64,000 bases of DNA. It comes from Balanoglossus misakiensis. Taxonomy: Eukaryota; Hemichordata. This document shows positions 58,201 through 64,000 of the stretch, piece after piece. Below the pieces are notes generated by a model, which worked only from the letters and a program-made list of their open reading frames with translations, made no database searches and had not been told where the DNA came from. The stretch spans positions 5,270,001 to 5,334,000 of the forward strand of contig CM082584.2 of assembly GCA_040954595.2 (NCBI GenBank), read 5' to 3'. The translations under genes were made by a program, and so were the position numbers. How positions within the stretch are numbered: position 1 is the first letter of the stretch; each line of letters opens with the position of its first letter.

Positions 58201-61200
58201 GTGTATGCGTTTCATTTGAAGTGTAAATAGGCATTCTCTCACATATGAACTATTGCCAAAATCAGAAAATATCTTACTGATGATCTTGTTTAACTACTTC
58301 AGATTTACAGAACACATGCACTCTTACAACCACCGCAGTCTGGAAAATCAGTTGCTTTCATCAGTGCAAATATTGCCAAAAATATGCAAATTAGCTGGAA
58401 CAATAATTTCTTTTGACTCACCAGTATCTGTTTTAACAGACACAGGGGGCGCCATACACAAGTTGTAGTCATTCAAAATGTTAAAAGATGACACGTGAGG
58501 GCGCCATTCTTTGGTCATTGCAAGTTCCAGTAGTGCATCTATTTGCATTTTAATACTCGCAGAATAAAATCTATTTCACTCTCTCATTGAGTCATTCTTA
58601 AATGCAAATTGTGGTGATTGGGCTGTATAACACTTGACTAGCAAACATCCACTCTACGTTGTTAATAGTCACGGTATAAACAGCTATCTCCAATCCGCAA
58701 TCTTCACTTCAAGAACATTCATGACTTGCAAGTTGCACAGCAGCCTTGCTAGGAATCTTTGTTGTAACTAATAATAATGACACACAATATATAATTAGAC
58801 ATAAACCAGCTATTTATTTATTTATACATATAGAATTATAGATAGTCATGTAAAAGTTTACTTATACAGGATGCAAACCAGAGAAAAAAAGTTGTCTTAT
58901 TTCCCCATATATAAGAACCTGTCTGTAGGATACTATTATAGTATACATCTACTATGTCACAGATGTGAAGAAATACACATTAAAACTACACTGTGAAGTA
59001 CCATGGTGGTCTCAATAAATAAATGGCATCAAAAACAATGAAATTTGTGGCAAAATGCATTAATAAACTAACCGGTGTTACCATAACAACTGCAAGTTCT
59101 GTACAGCCATTCATGATGTACAAGAACCCTGTTCCGAATGACAACACCTATCACATCTCGTCTTTCATTTTGAACAAAATAAGTATGTTGTAGTTTCAGT
59201 CACTTCATCATTTCCACCAAAATTTTGCATTCAAAACAGCTATTAGCTCTTCTCTATAGCTCAAACCTCACAGTTGTCATGGTAACACACGAGTCGACAC
59301 TTCTACATCAAGAATTTCATTGCCTCTTTGGTCTCAGAATTATGTCCTGTGCTGTAAGCGTTTCTTTGAGAAACCATTACATGGTTTGTTAATTCCTTTT
59401 GTCACCCTGTTCCCCCCATATTCCAGTGAATAGGACCCACTTTACCACAGAAAACAATGTGGTTGTACCAAAACATTGGTAGTGGAAGGGAATCGTCTGG
59501 CATGATATAGACCCATTTCATAGTTAACCCCAGTCTCTTTCTTATCACACTTAGTAACAGTACACTGTCGATTACTTTTACTGGAAATTGTTTTTAAGTT
59601 GTCAAGAAAATCAGTTCTATTTTCACTTGACTTTTATGTAAAAATTATTTCCATTTTTGTCCAAATTTTCACATGATTTACTTTAGTGGACAAGTCTCCA
59701 GTAAAATTAACTCAAAGCAAAAATTCAAGTATTTGACAGTTGGCTACAAAAAAATAGTGAAAACATTTTTTGGCTTCATGAAAGAACTTGTACAATACAG
59801 ATGATAGTAACATACCCTGTCACAAGATTTATATAACTACAAATTGTGGAGAAAAAATTAAAAGTCTCTATTAAATATTTTCTACACAGGTCTTTCAGCG
59901 TAACAATTCTGTCTTATTGGAGAATACATGTGAGAACCGTTGCAACTATTCCATTCTGTGAGTAATTCTGCTCTGAAGCTGTACCGTAGGGTACACTATT
60001 CTTTATTGCGAAGACAGTTACTTATTGCTTGACAAACACACGACCATTAAATCATGGATGCACAGTGAAGAACAAGGTTCTGTGTCTTGTAGGCAATATC
60101 AATGCCAATGGTCTGCATTAGATAGAAATCTCACACCAATGATATCTGTTCACTGTCAGGAATCAAGGGACATATGCAAAATTTACGGCCAAAAGACCAA
60201 ACAAACAATTTTACCGTCAAATTTTCCGGTCATCATAATTTGATGAACCAATCGGAGCGGTCATGGTGCAAATTTCAAAATAACTAGAATCAAAGAATTG
60301 TTGCTTTCTGAGTTCTCTCATGTTGAAGTTTCTCACTTGACAAGCAATGTTGGAGCAATAATAGTTACCATCAAACGCAAAAACAACAGTGCCCATCAAC
60401 TGAACGATGATACATTGTAACCCGTGTGTGATTAGGCAGACTTGTACAGCTGATTCACGCACACATCAAATCGTGTGAGTACTCACAAGCAACAGATTTT
60501 TACGACTGCACAACACAAAAATGATGATTTTTTTTTTTGCATTTGTAAAAGTGCGATAAGAATAATCAAATGAATTCATACTATTAACTGAATATGCACA
60601 TGTAGAAAATTGGGTAAAAGACAACTTAATATTTGGGGGTCTCTCGCAGCAAGGATGACTTTCGACCAGCCAGGTCAAAGGTCACTAACATGTTTACCTG
60701 CAGCAAAAACACTGCCTTGACAGGATTTGGTCGTTACATCAAATGTTAACAAATATTTCAGTGTAAAATATTTATCAACCACACTTTGGTTCATTCAAAT
60801 CTAACAGGCTCCCTACATCAATCTGATTATATATATATTTTTTCTTACTGGAAAAGTTAGAATTAAGTAGCAAAACAGACATACATAAGCAAGTAATATA
60901 TTTTTTTTGTCTATTTCATATAGCCATAGGCATTGAATGCACAAAAATATAGTATTATAAGCACAAAGTCAACTTTAGGTTACAAAATATAACTATGACA
61001 TCTCTCATATATATCTTGCCTGTACTTTAGTTAAGACTATCGGTTACCATGACACTGTCGCCATGACAGTACACGTCACAACAGTAAAGCATTTTCATTA
61101 ATCTCTTTCTTCACATTATATACTTTTTAACAGTTTCTTAAAAATAAAACAATTATTACAGAAAATACAAAAAACTTAGAATATATGTTTTTTTTTTACT

Positions 61201-62704
61201 TATTGCAATAAAAAGACTGCATGCAAAGAATATTGAAAAAGAGGACAGAACAGAAAGACAGGAAGTAAAATCAATTAAAAACATTATTATATGATCGCGA
61301 TCTTGTATTTTAAGAGATATTATGAAACAATCAGTTTAAATACAGAGATAATTGATGGCACTTCATAGATTCTTAATCAATCTTTTTGTAAAAGTTTCAC
61401 AGATTGATTGTGTCGTATTCCAAACTCCATTTAAACACTGCTCTATATCAAAATCATCATCAAATTTCATAATATCATGTACAGGTAGTTGCAGTCTATT
61501 TCTCGTTTCATCAACTGATCACTTCAAACTAACTTTGTTTTACAAGTGGCTTAGCCACTTTGACTCTAATTAACATATCATACTTGGCTAAAAAAAATTG
61601 GACAGTGTGTTTAACCTTATTATAACTTCCACGTGTATACACATTGCAATAAACATCATTACACTTTCATTTCAAAATTAAAGCTAGCTAGAATTAAAAA
61701 CACACGGCCAATGACTGAGAAGCCAGCCCGCGCCTTACCTGCTAGTCTATTCAAATGAAATTGGACGAAATATATGAATCCCCAGGACGGATGGAGTTTT
61801 ACAATTTGCATATCAGTTTGTCCCTTAGCCCTTCTCAAAGTCCAACTACAATATGCAAACAACTTCCTACATTAAAAAAAACTGCATACAGAAATTATTC
61901 TACAACAGACATTGATACAGCAGTTATCATCACTGTCCACATCAATAGTATATATCACTTTTCACTATTTTATTTTTTTTCAATTTGGCACAAGCATTTG
62001 AATGAATTCACCACCTGGAACTAAACTAGGTATCAAGCAAAATGTCTGCATTATTGTGGCATGGTGTCACAATTTTTTATTTTTAAAGACCTGGACCAAC
62101 TTGTTGATGATTATTGCACAAACGTAAGAACTTGAGCACAGATCATCTGAAAAAAATGATGGGTGATCAGATTGTTGTCATGGATACCGAGTGTAAATCA
62201 CCGGGAAACAATTGCCTTGACTTGCCTACACCCCACTGCTATGAAAAGTCAAGTTACAAAAAGAGTAATAGAGTAATACTGCTTTTCTGAGTCAATAAAT
62301 GGCAAACAAACATATATCTTGTGTCACAGCTGCGAGAAAGCCAAAACGGAAAACAAGCAAAACACTTCGTCTCAAAATATTAAGTACTGCTCATACTTCA
62401 TATAAAAATTCTAAATTTATTCTGATATGCAAATAATAGCTTAATTTTGTCCGCAAGCATTTTAGAATCATTGTACATACTTTTCACATGATATCTTATA
62501 TGTTATCATACTAAGTCATATCAAATATAATATCTAGCATTAAAATAATCTTATATATTAACTGCCCCAGCAGTTTCTTACAATTTTCACTTATCAATAC
62601 TTATTATTACAATCAATTAACATGTTAATTTGAGACAACACCCAAGTAGAATTCCAGCTATGATTGTCAGTCAGTATGGATGGCTTCAAAGTCGACCCAC
62701 TGGA
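58201..62704 (-). other. Probable long 3' UTR or intergenic DNA of the minus-strand gene ending at 62705
   Basis: Strongly AT-rich with no protein-like exon. A remnant of the AACCCTTTCACC repeat lies about 59395-59490 (GAAAACAATGTGGTTGTACC). The KEAP1 transcript from the other strand may end in the same area. Confidence 0.4.
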
Positions 62705-63553
62705 TCAGTCGGCATAGATGGCCGATAGTTGACTCGGACATCGATCCACCGCATTCAACTGTAACATCTCGTTATCCAAACGGCCGTAATCACTTGGTGT
62801 ATTTGGTAAATCACCTGTAACACACACAAAACAAAAAATAACTTAAAAATTCATCTGCATCACAGTAAAAATATTTCTTATGATTTCACAACTTTCAAAC
62901 CAAAATTAGTTCACATCAATGTACTTTCTGAGGGGTGTCATGAATAAATAACACAAATAGTAAATGGATATGGCTGGTGATCTGAATTTTAATGCATAGC
63001 CCGGTCATCAACATCCATTGAGACTTTCTATGCTCTATTTTCTTTGTAATATGAAAGGTTTTTGAAAAAAGGAAATTTAAAATAAAATAAAAATTGTACA
63101 TGTTATACCATTTAATAGATCAAATTCAATGAATATCTGGAGAATTAGGAAGTACATTGAAACCTGTCATTATGAACTCCACTCTAATCAGGACACCTGT
63201 CTATTAAGGACAGTTTTTCTGGTTCCAGCAATGATGTAACCTACCCCTGTCATTGAGTGAGTGAGCTGATAACGCTCTCTCTATGGTCACCGATCTGGCC
63301 GACAACACCCTCTCCATTTTCTCCAGCGTGTCGTACGGCACAGTGGGCGACAGCGTTTCTTCAAACGTGGGTATATTTGCAAAATGTCGTGGGCTGGGAT
63401 GTCGCATGTGGTGATGAATCATGGTGTTGTTACAACGTTGGATTAGATGACGGTGTTGATGAGAGTCAATCGTCTGATAGATCCGCTGCTGATCTGGGCT
63501 GTTTTGATGACCGGACTCGTCCATTGGTACAGGGGGCTGTGACATCACAAGAC
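62705..63553 (-). CDS. C-terminal exons of an unrecognised protein (partial)
   Basis: Exons 63553-63245 and 62814-62705 join in phase (AATGACAGGG donor, TTACAG acceptor) and end at TGA 62705-62707. The deduced tail has a His-rich stretch (HQHRHLIQRC, IHHHMRHPSPRHF), then PTFEETLSPTVPYDTLEKM and a repeated unit (ERVLSARSVT / ERALSAHSLN), and closes QLSAIYAD. It contains no membrane segment or recognised domain. The style fits a cytoplasmic tail of a receptor or channel, but I cannot name it. The 5' part lies beyond the window. Confidence 0.72.
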
Positions 63554-64000
63554 CTGCAGAGGGACCACGTGCAGAGAAAGAGTGAAATAAAAGATATGTT
63601 TCTGCCAATTAAAGCTAAAGGGATTTCTTACTTTCTCTTTGAATACCAGTAGACCAACTGAGATTTCAGAGGTGTGATAACACACATGCACATTGTTTTC
63701 TCAAAGGAAGAAGGTCACAATATCTGATGCCATGATAATAAATACTTGCTCCAAACCAACATGATGCAACACTAAATGCAAAAGATTCTTTGACAAAAAT
63801 TGTTATATTACATGTAAGAAAACAGACAAATCTCTACCACTTGAAGTTTCAAAATATCTTAACTGCGAAAATGATGACACATAATAAACAATCTTTATTG
63901 CAGTTGTAATCCGAAAAACATGAGCTGATGCAGCATAGTCGAACTTGCAGTGAAAATGCAAAATAAAATTGGCAGAACTGCAGGAGTGTGGCAAGTTAAC

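Noticed and set aside
1-64000. tRNA, rRNA, CRISPR arrays, bacterial operons
   Set aside because: Nothing with the needed structure was seen, and the window is clearly intron-rich animal DNA.

Overview
The window is animal (bilaterian) nuclear DNA. It is AT-rich, with long introns, GT-AG splice sites, many short foldback (MITE-like) repeats, and no bacterial operon features. The gene content (CHERP, KEAP1, a short dystrophin-family protein, and a Neuralized/ROCO/Death/TIR protein) points to a non-vertebrate bilaterian, probably a marine invertebrate. I cannot name the species from sequence alone. All exon models were built by eye from splice consensus, reading phase and remembered protein families; no database search was run.

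Layout: (1) 402-2371, + strand: last four exons of a CHERP orthologue (EFFRAK region, RS-rich linker, G-patch). (2) 4873-6630, - strand: an intronless type II membrane SGNH-hydrolase-like protein, convergent with CHERP. (3) About 6.6-11.9 kb: no supported gene, several repeats. (4) 11936-24577, - strand: a 19-coding-exon gene whose exons join in phase into 1,248 codons. Domain order is NHR, Roc GTPase, COR, Death domain, TIR, Gln-rich tail, C-terminal CTLL. Its promoter may lie near 27.6-28.3 kb. (5) 31535-41446, - strand: a 16-coding-exon short dystrophin-superfamily protein, about 656 aa, that starts almost directly with its WW domain (WW, EF-hand-like regions, ZZ, coiled coil). (6) About 41.4-44.5 kb: a CpG-richer segment that may hold divergent promoters. 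(7) 50445-55348, + strand: a complete four-coding-exon KEAP1 orthologue of 584 aa. (8) 62705-63553, - strand: the last two coding exons of an unrecognised gene, probably with a long 3' UTR.

The most unusual gene is the NHR-ROCO-Death-TIR protein. It looks like a single-chain innate-immunity or cell-death signalling protein. The TIR keeps a glutamate at the position of the SARM1-type NADase catalytic residue. The Roc G4 motif reads THKN instead of THxD, and a long acidic insert separates G2 from G3. The last four residues form a CaaX box of the geranylgeranylation type. KEAP1 is also notable: it keeps the cysteines matching human C273, C288 and C297 but has Asn at the C151 position. Repeats include at least nine copies of a foldback element with CTGTAAAAC-type ends, an exact 180-bp tandem duplication beside a splice acceptor, and a rearranged inverted copy of a CHERP exon edge.
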